Assembly: GCA_034003725.1 (NCBI GenBank)
Contig: JAVEYB010000007.1
Location: 124,001 to 188,000, forward strand
Reading direction: 5' to 3'
DNA: 64,000 bases
DNA from: Candidatus Zixiibacteriota bacterium
GTDB lineage: Bacteria; Zixibacteria; MSB-5A5; GN15; FEB-12
Below are positions 44,158 to 53,430 of the stretch, in pieces; the stretch's first letter is position 1, and each line of letters opens with the position of its first letter. The notes beneath the pieces were generated by a model, which was not told where the DNA came from, made no database searches, and saw only the letters and a list, made by a program, of their open reading frames with translations. The translations under genes and the position numbers were made by a program.

Positions 44158-46338
44158 ATGTTAGGGGTCATTGGAAATAAGTTCTCCATTGGCAAGGAAA
44201 CCTACGATCCGTTCGCTGTCGAGTTACATTACTTCCGGGTCGAAAAACGCTATTGGTCGATCTGCTTCGAGCGCATCAAACGCGCCGGGTTCCGGATCAT
44301 TTCCACCGCCGTGCCATGGAATGTCCACCAGGGTAACAGGAAAAACATCGACTTCATCGGTACCGATGATCCCCGCAAGGATCTCATCGTCTTTCTCGAA
44401 CTGGCACGTGAGTTCGGGTTTAAGGTCATCCTTCGCCCCGGTCCCTGGGTCGCGGGACAGATCAAATACGGTGGGCTCCCCTCGTTCCTGTACAAAGACC
44501 TCCGGATTCTCGCTCGCGACGCCAAAGGGCAGGAACTGACCATGCCCGATGATTACGGGGTCGAGGGCGGCTACCTGCCGTCCTACCTTCACAAAAACTA
44601 CCAGTTCCAGCTTCGGAGTTATTTCAAGTCCTTTATCGAGACGACCAAAAACTACGTCCATCCCCGTGGGCCGGTCTTTATGGTCGAACTGGACTACGAA
44701 ACGTCGTTTGGCCGCATCCTGAAACCCGACTCCGCGGATTACAACCCCGACGTAGTGGCTGAGTTCTACGGCCCGTTTTTGCAGCATCGATACGAGGACA
44801 TCAAAAAACTCAACGCTGCCTACAAAGAGAAAAACGCCGATTTCTCCGCGGTCGAGCCTCCAAGGCAGTTCCACGACCTCAAGATCGAGGACTACCCGAA
44901 AGTCCTCGACTGGTTCCGGTTTCGCGAATGGATGCTCAACCGCTATCTCGAGACCCTCGAAGAGGTCTTTACGTCCTACACGGTCGAGCCGCTGTTCTTC
45001 CGCTCTCTGTATTTCGCCTCCGGCGATCTGCTTCCGGCATATAATCTGGTCCCTGAGGACCGGGCGCCGTTTCTCGGGTGCAACGTGTTTCCCGAAGGCA
45101 CCTACTTCGATCTGACCAACAAGGCCCGGTTCATGAAGTCGGAATATGGATTCGCCTACGCTGCGTCGTTCACCTGCGGCCGGGCTGCCGAAGATCCGGC
45201 ACGCGAAGAGGCGATGGCGCCGATCAGCAACAACACGCGGCGTTTCTACTTTGCCGCCGGCCTCGCGGCCGGCTTCAAAGGCATTAATCACTACATGGCG
45301 GCCGATCGCGACCACTGGTACGGCGCCCCCCTCCGTAACGACGGCACCGTCTCTCCGGGCTACGACGTCATAAGAAACTTCAACACCGCCATTCAGCAGA
45401 TCGGTTTTGAGGAGATGGACTTCCAGCCGAAAGTCGCCATCCTCGCCAACCGACTCCACTACTGGCTGCGTCTGACCTCCAGTCCCAAGGAGTTTTTGTA
45501 TGTCGGCCGCTTGATGGATGAGACCGCGCCGGGATTCTGTCACGACCTCCTTCGACTCAAAATCCCCTACGGTATCCGGGAAAACCGGGACTACGAATCG
45601 ATGAAGAACTACGACCTCCTGTTCGTACCCTCGACTGAAGTCATGGCCGAGAAGGATCAGGAGGCGATTGTCGAATTGGTCAAGGCCGGCAAGACCGTCA
45701 TCCTCTGCGGCCTGATGCCGAGATACGACGAAGATTTGAAAGAATGCCAGGTGCTGGCCAATCACTTCCGGATCAAAACGACGGTGGATTATCACATCGG
45801 CGCCATAACGCACAAAGGCGGCGCGTTCCCCTCCTACGTCTACGGCGCCATACGATCGACCGACGATGCCAAGGTGAAAAAACTCGCACAGGTCGGCGCC
45901 AAGACGGTTGGCGTCTGCTCCACCCGCTTCAAGGGTCAGTTCTACGTCTTCTCCTTTGACATCGCTTCCGGCGGCAATCACCAGAAGTTGTCGCATCTGG
46001 AGTCCGTTCTCGCGGGCATCAATGTCGAGCCGGCCGCCTTCTGCAGCGACCCGTCCGTCGATATCGCCTGCCACATGGGCTCCAGAAAAGGACTCCTCTA
46101 CATCGTGGTGCCGCCGCCCGGAGAGTTGTCCGACGGCCTCGAGACCGGAAAGCGGGAGATCATTCTTCAGATCAACCTGAAGAAATACGGTTTCACGTCG
46201 GCGCGCGTCAAAATGACTAACATTCTCGAAGGTGAGGAAGCCAAGCCGATAAAAACGACCGCCAAGGATTTGCGCGACGGTTTCGCGCTCGAAGTCGAGT
46301 ATCCCGACGGCCTTATCTTTCTCATAGACAAACGCTGA
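44158..46338 (+). CDS. GH35-like glycoside hydrolase (putative beta-galactosidase), cytoplasmic
   Basis: This 726-aa protein resembles the catalytic barrel of GH35: PFAVELHYFRVEKRYW, then AVPWNVHQG, then VILRPGPWVAGQIKYGGLPSFL (about residues 89-111). The family VENE(Y) segment carrying the acid/base Glu appears as VELDYE, with Glu181 the likely counterpart. The nucleophile is not certain. After the barrel (to about residue 430) comes a Rossmann-like, trimerisation-type domain (LLFVPSTEVMAEKDQEAIVELVKAGKTVILCG) and a C-terminal beta domain. There is no signal peptide, so it should act in the cytoplasm, on imported oligosaccharides. It has its own promoter and sits 18 bases before the gamma-glutamyltransferase gene. 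GH42 is the main alternative. Confidence 0.82.
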   Translation: MLGVIGNKFSIGKETYDPFAVELHYFRVEKRYWSICFERIKRAGFRIISTAVPWNVHQGNRKNIDFIGTDDPRKDLIVFLELAREFGFKVILRPGPWVAGQIKYGGLPSFLYKDLRILARDAKGQELTMPDDYGVEGGYLPSYLHKNYQFQLRSYFKSFIETTKNYVHPRGPVFMVELDYETSFGRILKPDSADYNPDVVAEFYGPFLQHRYEDIKKLNAAYKEKNADFSAVEPPRQFHDLKIEDYPKVLDWFRFREWMLNRYLETLEEVFTSYTVEPLFFRSLYFASGDLLPAYNLVPEDRAPFLGCNVFPEGTYFDLTNKARFMKSEYGFAYAASFTCGRAAEDPAREEAMAPISNNTRRFYFAAGLAAGFKGINHYMAADRDHWYGAPLRNDGTVSPGYDVIRNFNTAIQQIGFEEMDFQPKVAILANRLHYWLRLTSSPKEFLYVGRLMDETAPGFCHDLLRLKIPYGIRENRDYESMKNYDLLFVPSTEVMAEKDQEAIVELVKAGKTVILCGLMPRYDEDLKECQVLANHFRIKTTVDYHIGAITHKGGAFPSYVYGAIRSTDDAKVKKLAQVGAKTVGVCSTRFKGQFYVFSFDIASGGNHQKLSHLESVLAGINVEPAAFCSDPSVDIACHMGSRKGLLYIVVPPPGELSDGLETGKREIILQINLKKYGFTSARVKMTNILEGEEAKPIKTTAKDLRDGFALEVEYPDGLIFLIDKR

Positions 46339-46356
46339 GGAACGCCACACTCCGAC

Positions 46357-48069
46357 ATGATACGACAAAATCCCTTTCGTTTCCTGACGCCCGCCGGCCT
46401 CGCGGCCGTTTGCGGGCTCCTTTTTGCACCCACCGCGTGTGACAATATACACGTCACCCGTTATTTCGAGCGTGCCGCCGTAGTGTCGGCCGCGCCACTC
46501 GCCACCGACGCCGGCGTGAAAGTCTTCAGGAACGGCGGAAACGCGTTTGATGCGGCGGTTGTCGTCGGCTTTGTGCTGGCGGTCGTCAACCCCGAAGCCG
46601 GAAATATCGGCGGCGGCGGATTTGCCGTCATGCGCCACGGCGCCAGCGGCGAGATCACGACCCTGGACTTCCGGGAAACCGCCCCCGCGGCGGCCCATGA
46701 GGCGATGTTTCTCGATGACAGCGGCCGCGTCATTGAGGGACACTCGCTGGTCGGCGCGAAAGCCGCCGGCGTGCCCGGCACCGTGGCCGGCCTCTATGCT
46801 ATCTGGCAGAAGTACGGCTCCCTCCCCTGGGAAGATCTCGTGCGCACCGCCGCCGATCTCGCCGATACCGGCTTCACCGTCGATGAACGGCTGGCTGCCA
46901 CGCTCGCCGAACATGCCGACTCCCTGCGACGGTATCCCGAAACCGCACGGCTCTTTGCGCCGACCGGCGCAACACCTTCAAAAGGTGAACGATTCGTCCA
47001 GAGCGACCTCGCCCACACCCTGTACCAGATTGCCGCCGAAGGTCCGGAGGCCTTTTATACCGGTGCGGTCGCCGCGCTGATTGATTCTACGATGCGCGTA
47101 CACGGCGGACTGATCACCCGCGACGATCTCGCCGCATACAAGGCGCTCTGGCGTACGCCTGTTCACGTACGGTTTGATTCGCTTGATGTCTACTCGATGC
47201 CTCCGCCGTCCTCCGGCGGGATCGTACTCGGCCAGATTCTGAAGATCATGGAACCGTTCGATATGAGCACCTGGCTTCCCGATTCCCCCGAGTACCTGCG
47301 CCTCCTGGTCGAATCCAGCCGGCTGGCATTTGCCGATCGCGCAACCCACCTCGGAGATCCCGACTTCTACGAGATCCCGGCCGGATTGCTCGACGATGCG
47401 TACCTGAGGATTCGTCGCGAGCTCATCCCTGCATCGGGCGCCGGCTCGTCCAGTCAGATCGGCCCCGGGATGCCCATGCGCCCTGAAACCGAAGCAACCA
47501 CGCATTTCTCCGTGTGCGATGCCGACGGCAATATGGTCGCGCTCACCTACACGCTTAACAGCTGGTATGGGAGCCTCGTGGCCGTCGACGGCGCCGGCTT
47601 CCTGCTCAACAATGAGATGGATGACTTCTCGATCAAGGCCGGGGAACCGAACCAGTTCGGATTGGTCGGCGGCGACGCCAACAAGATCGTACCCGGAAAA
47701 CGCATGCTGTCGTCCATGACCCCCACCCTCGTCCTCAACAACGGACGGCCCTGCATGGTCCTCGGATCTCCCGGCGGATCCAAAATTATCTCGGCGGTTG
47801 CCCAGACTATTCTCAACGTGAGCCGCTTCAACATGTCGCTCAATGAGGCCGTGCTGCAACCGCGCGTGCATCACCAGTGGATCCCGGACAAGGTTTCCCT
47901 TGAGCAGGGCGGCTACTCCGTCGCGGTCATTCAGCGTCTGATACGTGAGGGATACGACGTCGAGGAAGTGAAACCCATCGGCAACGTGAACGCCATCCTC
48001 ATAGAGTCGACCGGCCTCATGCAGGCCGTCGCGGATACCCGCCGCCAGGGCGTGGCGGGCGGCTACTGA
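46357..48069 (+). CDS. Gamma-glutamyltransferase (glutathione hydrolase family)
   Basis: This 570-aa precursor belongs to the Ntn-hydrolase family that removes gamma-glutamyl groups from glutathione and related peptides in the periplasm. The catalytic Thr is Thr381 in EATTHFSVCDADGNMV, where autocleavage makes the large and small subunits. Other family blocks are NAFDAAVVVGFVLAVVNPEAGNIGGGGF, DFRETAP, MPPPSSGGIVLGQ and a LNNEMDDFS stretch ahead of KRMLSSMTPTLV and GSPGG. The N terminus has a hydrophobic segment ending in Cys28 (LLFAPTAC), so it may be a lipoprotein, although Pro at -3 is atypical. Its 3' end overlaps that of the convergent bactofilin-like gene by seven bases. Confidence 0.95.
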   Translation: MIRQNPFRFLTPAGLAAVCGLLFAPTACDNIHVTRYFERAAVVSAAPLATDAGVKVFRNGGNAFDAAVVVGFVLAVVNPEAGNIGGGGFAVMRHGASGEITTLDFRETAPAAAHEAMFLDDSGRVIEGHSLVGAKAAGVPGTVAGLYAIWQKYGSLPWEDLVRTAADLADTGFTVDERLAATLAEHADSLRRYPETARLFAPTGATPSKGERFVQSDLAHTLYQIAAEGPEAFYTGAVAALIDSTMRVHGGLITRDDLAAYKALWRTPVHVRFDSLDVYSMPPPSSGGIVLGQILKIMEPFDMSTWLPDSPEYLRLLVESSRLAFADRATHLGDPDFYEIPAGLLDDAYLRIRRELIPASGAGSSSQIGPGMPMRPETEATTHFSVCDADGNMVALTYTLNSWYGSLVAVDGAGFLLNNEMDDFSIKAGEPNQFGLVGGDANKIVPGKRMLSSMTPTLVLNNGRPCMVLGSPGGSKIISAVAQTILNVSRFNMSLNEAVLQPRVHHQWIPDKVSLEQGGYSVAVIQRLIREGYDVEEVKPIGNVNAILIESTGLMQAVADTRRQGVAGGY

Positions 48070-49295
48070 GTTGTCGACGGGTGGGTGCGCGGGCAGTTGC
48101 GAATGCCCAGGATAATCGCCCCCGCCCCCAGAATGCTTACCAGCAGATACGCGAGTCCCCAGACATAGGGAATCGCGAAAACAATCCCGAGCAAAAACAG
48201 GCCGAGCAGCAGTGTCCCGGATCGCAGCGGACTCCGGCCCGGCGCCCCCTTCAGTATCACGGCTCCCAGCGCAAACGCCACGATAATCTTGCCGGAATAG
48301 AAAATCACCGCGCCCGACACCGACAAAAAGCTCGTGATCGGAACCAGCAGTGTCGACATGATCAACAGCGGTCCGCCGAATATCGCGAGCCCCCCGCTGT
48401 CGATCAGAATAACGCCGGCAATGATCGATGTCACCGCGATCAGTAGTACGAGAATGCAGAATCCCAGCGCAAAAACGCTGACCACACCCGTCGCAAGCGA
48501 CACCAGCGCCCGCGTGCGGAGCTGCTTGTAGGATTCCTCGGCGTAGGGACGGAATATACGGACCACGATTATCCCGAACAGGAACGCTGCCAGCAAACTC
48601 GAGATGCTCAGCAGGATATCCGTCCCCAGCGACGACTCCTTCTCTTCCGACTCCGCCACGTGCGGTTCCCAGGTCGTCGTACCGAGAATGGTCACGCCCG
48701 GTTCGATTCTGATCGCGGCGGAATCCTCCGTCTCGTACACCAGATTCCCCTGGATTACCGCCGGCGGCATGATCACGATACGGTCCGCCGTAAGCTTTGC
48801 GTCGCCCTCGATCGTCCCCTTGATCTCGATCCGCCCACCGGTCAGTTCGGCATTGTTGCGAATCGTACCGTTTATGATTATGTGATTTCCCCACAGCCGC
48901 GCGTCGCGACCGATCACCGCACCGTTGTCGAGCGTGAAGCTCTCTCCGAAAGCAACAACCGACCTTCCGATAAAACCGGACAACACGATCGTCTGTGCGA
49001 ACACGCGCGCCGACCCGTCGATCGACCCGTTCGAACGGAAAAACCGCGTGAACGTCTGTACGGACCCGTTCACCCTGCCGGAGATGTCGGTCTGGTACGC
49101 GAATGATATCACGTCGCCCGTGACACTCCCGTCCAGACGAAACGTGTTGGCGAACGCCCAGAGATCGTCATCGATCGTATGCAGTCTGGATATCTCCAGC
49201 ACGTCCTGGTGTTCCCAGACCGAGCCGTAGACGGCGGACCAGCACAGAACCATGCCCGCAAGCGCCGCAAGATGAATGATTATCGCCCGTCGCAT
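48063..49295 (-). CDS. Bactofilin-like beta-helix protein with a C-terminal polytopic membrane domain
   Basis: This 410-aa protein has a signal peptide-like N terminus, then a long run of bactofilin/polymer-forming-type strands (about residues 30-205: FRLDGSVTGDVISFAYQTDISG, NGSIDGSARVFAQTIVLSG, GRIEIKGTIEGDAKLTADRI), then about five membrane segments (about 225-400). Soluble bactofilins lack such a membrane domain, so this is a membrane-tethered relative with the beta-helix probably outside the cytoplasm. It is the only - strand gene in this part and is convergent with the gamma-glutamyltransferase gene. Function is unknown; an envelope-organising role is a guess. Confidence 0.83.
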   Translation of the reverse strand: MRRAIIIHLAALAGMVLCWSAVYGSVWEHQDVLEISRLHTIDDDLWAFANTFRLDGSVTGDVISFAYQTDISGRVNGSVQTFTRFFRSNGSIDGSARVFAQTIVLSGFIGRSVVAFGESFTLDNGAVIGRDARLWGNHIIINGTIRNNAELTGGRIEIKGTIEGDAKLTADRIVIMPPAVIQGNLVYETEDSAAIRIEPGVTILGTTTWEPHVAESEEKESSLGTDILLSISSLLAAFLFGIIVVRIFRPYAEESYKQLRTRALVSLATGVVSVFALGFCILVLLIAVTSIIAGVILIDSGGLAIFGGPLLIMSTLLVPITSFLSVSGAVIFYSGKIIVAFALGAVILKGAPGRSPLRSGTLLLGLFLLGIVFAIPYVWGLAYLLVSILGAGAIILGIRNCPRTHPSTTQ

Positions 49296-49459
49296 CGTCG
49301 CTCCCCGTCCTGAAATTCGCTTCCTGCTTTACGTTAGGCCGATTCGCAAAGTTGCCGTCGGCCTCCAAAAAGGCAATATAAAAAGAATCCCTGCAACTAC
49401 CGACACAAAGTACGTATATTATGCTCCGATAACGCAAAACTCGGAAACCCGGCTTCGAG

Positions 49460-49966
49460 ATGGCCTCAGCCAATCAGACACGTCTACGGTCCACGAGCCG
49501 CATCAGCCTTCTCATCGCGGTCGTGCTTCTTGTCTGCGGCGGCCTGCTGCTCAACACCACCGCCTCTCGATTCGAGCGCTATTCGGTGATGAGCCACTGG
49601 CCTGAAACACAAGCCGTGGTGACCGCCTCCGGCGTCATCGGCGATCGTGCCTTCCGTCCCAATGTCGTTTTCACCTATCAGGTCGATGGAACCCCGTATG
49701 TCGACAGCTCCGATCTGGCCATGCCGAGTTTCGGAGGACGGAACAACCGACGCGAGGCGGCCGACACGATGGCGTCGATGTACCCCGTCGGCACTGCCGT
49801 GACGATTCACTACGATCCCGACAATCCGACGGATGCGAAGATGAAAGTCTCGCCGCCGTTTTCTGTGTACATGCAGCTATCGGTCGGCATTATACTCATA
49901 GCGCTCGGCTTTTTGGCGGGTATGGTCTCGGTCCGCCTGAAAGCGGAGCGCATTCTCCGAAGCTGA
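49460..49966 (+). CDS. DUF3592 family membrane protein
   Basis: This 168-aa protein has two membrane segments (about residues 15-33 and 136-156) enclosing a ~100-residue beta-rich domain with FRPNVVFTYQVDGTPYVDSS and AVTIHYDPDNPTDAKM, the typical DUF3592 pattern. The domain should be exposed on the far side of the membrane. The family has no settled function. It lies 41 bases before cstA on the same strand, but its relation to that transporter is unknown. Confidence 0.85.
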   Translation: MASANQTRLRSTSRISLLIAVVLLVCGGLLLNTTASRFERYSVMSHWPETQAVVTASGVIGDRAFRPNVVFTYQVDGTPYVDSSDLAMPSFGGRNNRREAADTMASMYPVGTAVTIHYDPDNPTDAKMKVSPPFSVYMQLSVGIILIALGFLAGMVSVRLKAERILRS

Positions 49967-50007
49967 GGCGACCCGGGTAATCGGCCCGGGCCGGCTGGGA
50001 GACTACC

Positions 50008-51753
50008 GTGAACGTGCTTGTATATCTGATTGGCGCGGTCCTGTGCTACATCGCGGGCTATCGATGGTACGGACGGTATGTTGCCCGCTCGCTGGGAGAA
50101 TCGTCAGAACGCCCCACCCCGGCCGTCGCACAGGAAGACGGAAGAGATTATGTCCCCACCAAAGCATCGGTCCTGTTCGCGCATCACTACTCAACTATAG
50201 CCGGCGCCGGACCGATTGTCGGCCCGACCCTCGGCATTCTCTACGGGGTAGGTCCCGCCTGGCTGTGGATCGTCATTGGGGCGATCTTCATCGGAGGCGT
50301 ACATGATTTCGTGGCGTTATTTGCGTCCGTCCGCGAACGCGGCGCATCGATGGCCGAGGTCGCCCGCAAGGCCCTTGGTCCAACCGGCTTCTTGCTGTTC
50401 ATCATATTTACCATCATCCTGATCATCCTCGTGACTTCGGCTTTCCTGTCGCTGACCGCCGTGTCGCTCACTTCGATGCGTCCCATCGCCGAACTCGGTC
50501 TCGACGAAAACCAGACGCTCATCCGTACTACCGTGATAGACGGACAGACCCTCGGCATCGTGGGCGGGATTGCCTCGACCTCGGTGATCTTCATTACGCT
50601 TATGGCCCCGCTTGTCGGGCTGTTCGTGATCCGCCGCAACGTCGGAACGCTGAAAACCTACCTTATCGCAACCGCAATCGGATTTGCTTCCGTCTATGTC
50701 GGGTTTCAGGTACCGCTCACGCTGTCGCCGTTCTGGTGGACCGTGCTCATTTCCATCTACACGATGTTTGCCTGTCAGGCGCCGGTGTGGCTGATCCTGC
50801 AGCCCCGCGATTTCGTCAACGTCCAGCTGCTTTATGCGGGGATGCTCGCACTGCTGGTGGGGGTCGTAGTGGGCGGATTCAACGGCCTGTCGCTCTCCTA
50901 CCCGACAACCAATATCGCTGTCGGATCCTCCAAAATGGGTCCGGTCTGGCCGTTCCTGTTCATAACGATCGCCTGCGGCGCCATATCCGGATTCCACGCG
51001 CTGGTCGCCGGCGGAACATCATCCAAACAACTGGCCCGGGAACCACAGGCAAAAGCCATCGGATACGGCGGTATGCTGCTGGAATCGATGCTGGCCGTTC
51101 TGGTGCTGATTGCTATCGGCTCATCAATCAGTTATGCCGATTACATGCACATCGCCTGGCCGTCCGACGGCGCCGGCAACCCCATCCTCGCCTTTGCCAC
51201 CGCCATGGGGCAACTTCTCCACAACGGCTTCGGATTGTCCCTTGCGCTCGGGACCGTCATGGGGATTCTGATCGTCGAGGGATTCCTCATAACCACCCTC
51301 GATTCGGCGGTCCGCCTCAATCGCTATCTCTTCGAAGAACTGTGGCGTGCCCTTACACCCAACCCGCCGGCCGTGATGACAAAATTCTGGTTCAACTCGG
51401 GACTCTCGGTGGTGCTGATGTTCCTGCTGGCACAGTCACAGGGGTGGAAGTTCATTTGGCCGGTCTTCGGAGCTACCAACCAGTTACTGGCAGCTTTAAC
51501 CCTCATTGCCGCAACGGCATGGCTCCACCGAGCTGGACGTCGAAGCTGGTTCACGCTGGCTCCCGCCATACTCATGATGGCCACCACCATTGCAGCTCTC
51601 ACATACCAGCTCATTACGGATTTCTGGCCGGCCGAGAACGTGATCCTGGCCGCTATGACCGTGCTGTTGCTCGCGCTGGCCATTGGGGTGCTCGTTATCT
51701 CCGTTCGGCAGATCGTCCGCCTCCACCCGCGCACAAAACCTTTTTCTGCATAA
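50008..51753 (+). CDS. cstA: Carbon starvation protein CstA-family transporter
   Basis: This 581-aa protein has about 15 hydrophobic segments along its whole length. CstA-family signatures are DYVPTKASVLFAHHYSTIAGAGPIVGPTLG near the N terminus (including the HHYSTIAGAGPI block) and SGFHALVAGGTSSKQL in the second half. The family takes up peptides or pyruvate in the inner membrane, usually under carbon limitation. It is shorter than E. coli CstA but similar to short homologues in other phyla. It starts with GTG at 50008, with GGGAG at 49997-50001. No regulator is evident next to it. Confidence 0.95.
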   Translation: MNVLVYLIGAVLCYIAGYRWYGRYVARSLGESSERPTPAVAQEDGRDYVPTKASVLFAHHYSTIAGAGPIVGPTLGILYGVGPAWLWIVIGAIFIGGVHDFVALFASVRERGASMAEVARKALGPTGFLLFIIFTIILIILVTSAFLSLTAVSLTSMRPIAELGLDENQTLIRTTVIDGQTLGIVGGIASTSVIFITLMAPLVGLFVIRRNVGTLKTYLIATAIGFASVYVGFQVPLTLSPFWWTVLISIYTMFACQAPVWLILQPRDFVNVQLLYAGMLALLVGVVVGGFNGLSLSYPTTNIAVGSSKMGPVWPFLFITIACGAISGFHALVAGGTSSKQLAREPQAKAIGYGGMLLESMLAVLVLIAIGSSISYADYMHIAWPSDGAGNPILAFATAMGQLLHNGFGLSLALGTVMGILIVEGFLITTLDSAVRLNRYLFEELWRALTPNPPAVMTKFWFNSGLSVVLMFLLAQSQGWKFIWPVFGATNQLLAALTLIAATAWLHRAGRRSWFTLAPAILMMATTIAALTYQLITDFWPAENVILAAMTVLLLALAIGVLVISVRQIVRLHPRTKPFSA

Positions 51754-51818
51754 GCTCTTCACCGACAATAAATAAACCGCGTGTTCCGCCGATATACCTG
51801 CTATAGGTCGGAACGACG

Positions 51819-53378
51819 ATGAAACTATTCCTCGACAGAAATCGCACCCTTCTGCCTCGGGTGGACATTATCTACCTGATCACCCGGGCCATGACCCTGC
51901 TCGGCTTCTCCTGGTTTGCGTATCACTCAGGCTTCTTCCGGGCCTATCCCGTGACTTTCTGGCTCGTTTTCACCACGTTTGCGGCACACCTCGCCGTTTT
52001 CGCTGCCGCCATGAAAGGCCGGTTCGACCTCAAGCTCGCCTATCTCACCGCTATCATCTACGACCTGATGTTTGTCCCGCTGGCCATTTCGCTTGCCGGC
52101 GGTCTGGCTTCATCGATGTACCTCCTCTTCTTCATGACTATCTCGGTCGCCGCCTACGTGCTCACGTTCTGGCCCGCGACGGTGGCGGTGGCGCTTGTTT
52201 CGGTGGCATATGCCTACCTTGTCCTGGGGGAACTCGATCCCGGCAATGCCCTCGATTTCACCATGCGCCTGGGCTTCCTGTGGGTCTACTATCTCGCCAT
52301 AAGCTATGTTTCCCGATACCTTCGCAAGTCCGAAGCGCGCCTCGTGAAGCTTTTCAACACCCTGAATCTCCGCACCGCCGAACTGGAAAAATCGCAGGCG
52401 CAACTGGAGGTGTTCTACGAGAATACCCGCACGCTGGGCGCTATCCTCGAAGAAGACGGCATCGTCAAGGAACTGATCCGCATCATGTCGAATACCCTTC
52501 GCTACCAGTATTGCGCCGTCGTGCAGCTGGACCGCTGGGGGCACTACTACTACCGGGCGCGCTCCATCGAGGGCCGCCCCAACTGGCTGTTTAAGGCAAT
52601 CGACGGCGACGGCGCCAGGTTGATCGCACGGGTCATATCGCTCGAAGAGCCCGTCCGGATCAAAGATTTGACCGGCCGCGACGACTACGCGCCGCTGCAG
52701 CCGCGGGCCCGGTCCGCGCTCGTGGTCCCCATGGTGGCGCACGGAAAGGCCAAGGGCGTTCTCATCGCTGAGTCGATCGGCATCGATCATTTCACCGAAC
52801 GCGATATGCAGCAGTTCACGTCCGTCGCACGCTCGGCCGCCCTGGCCCTCGACAATGCCGAACTGCACCGGCGCACCGAAGAACTTACCATGATCGATGA
52901 GTTGACCGCGACGTATAACTACCGTTACTTTGTGCACAAGCTGGAAGAGGAAAAGAAACGTGCCCTGCGCTACGACCTGCCGCTGTCGATCATCATGGTC
53001 GATATCGACTGGTTCAAGAAAATCAACGACTCGTACGGCCACGAAGCGGGTAACGAGGTGCTGCGCGATCTATCGACCGTCATCAAGCGGTGCATCCGCG
53101 ACGTTGATATCTTCTGCCGGTACGGCGGCGAAGAGTTCGCCGTCATCCTGCCGCAGACGGCCAAGCTCGAAGCCGAGCATATCGGCGAACGCATCCGGGC
53201 GCAGGTTGAAGAGATGATTATCGAAACCGAAAAAGGCGAACGGCTGAAAATCACCGTGTCAGTGGGCGTTTCGGCATATCCGGAGAACGGTCGGTCACAC
53301 GAGGATCTGGTGACCGCGGCCGACCAGGCGCTCTACCGCGCCAAAGGCTCCGGCAAAAACCTCGTCTGTTCGGTTTAG
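51819..53378 (+). CDS. Membrane-bound GAF-GGDEF diguanylate cyclase
   Basis: This 519-aa protein has about six membrane segments (about residues 18-160), a coiled-coil linker (about 170-205), a GAF-like sensor domain (about 205-360) and a C-terminal GGDEF domain. The active-site GGEEF is intact at residues 436-440, so it should make cyclic di-GMP from two GTP. An RxxD inhibitory site (RDVD, 427-430) lies five residues upstream, as expected for product feedback. It is followed after 52 bases by the peptidoglycan-recycling genes. Signal and target are unknown. Confidence 0.95.
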   Translation: MKLFLDRNRTLLPRVDIIYLITRAMTLLGFSWFAYHSGFFRAYPVTFWLVFTTFAAHLAVFAAAMKGRFDLKLAYLTAIIYDLMFVPLAISLAGGLASSMYLLFFMTISVAAYVLTFWPATVAVALVSVAYAYLVLGELDPGNALDFTMRLGFLWVYYLAISYVSRYLRKSEARLVKLFNTLNLRTAELEKSQAQLEVFYENTRTLGAILEEDGIVKELIRIMSNTLRYQYCAVVQLDRWGHYYYRARSIEGRPNWLFKAIDGDGARLIARVISLEEPVRIKDLTGRDDYAPLQPRARSALVVPMVAHGKAKGVLIAESIGIDHFTERDMQQFTSVARSAALALDNAELHRRTEELTMIDELTATYNYRYFVHKLEEEKKRALRYDLPLSIIMVDIDWFKKINDSYGHEAGNEVLRDLSTVIKRCIRDVDIFCRYGGEEFAVILPQTAKLEAEHIGERIRAQVEEMIIETEKGERLKITVSVGVSAYPENGRSHEDLVTAADQALYRAKGSGKNLVCSV

Positions 53379-53430
53379 TGAAACATAGTAGGATTAACTT
53401 GTTTGGATATGCCCCGGGGGGCATTCAGGG

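Noticed and set aside
44224-46914. 896-codon open frame on the - strand opposite the GH35-like gene
   Set aside because: It spans the end of one real gene and the start of another, has no ribosome binding site and no domain.
46978-48894. 638-codon open frame on the - strand across the gamma-glutamyltransferase gene and into the bactofilin-like gene
   Set aside because: It overlaps two strongly supported genes in other frames and has low-complexity antisense composition.
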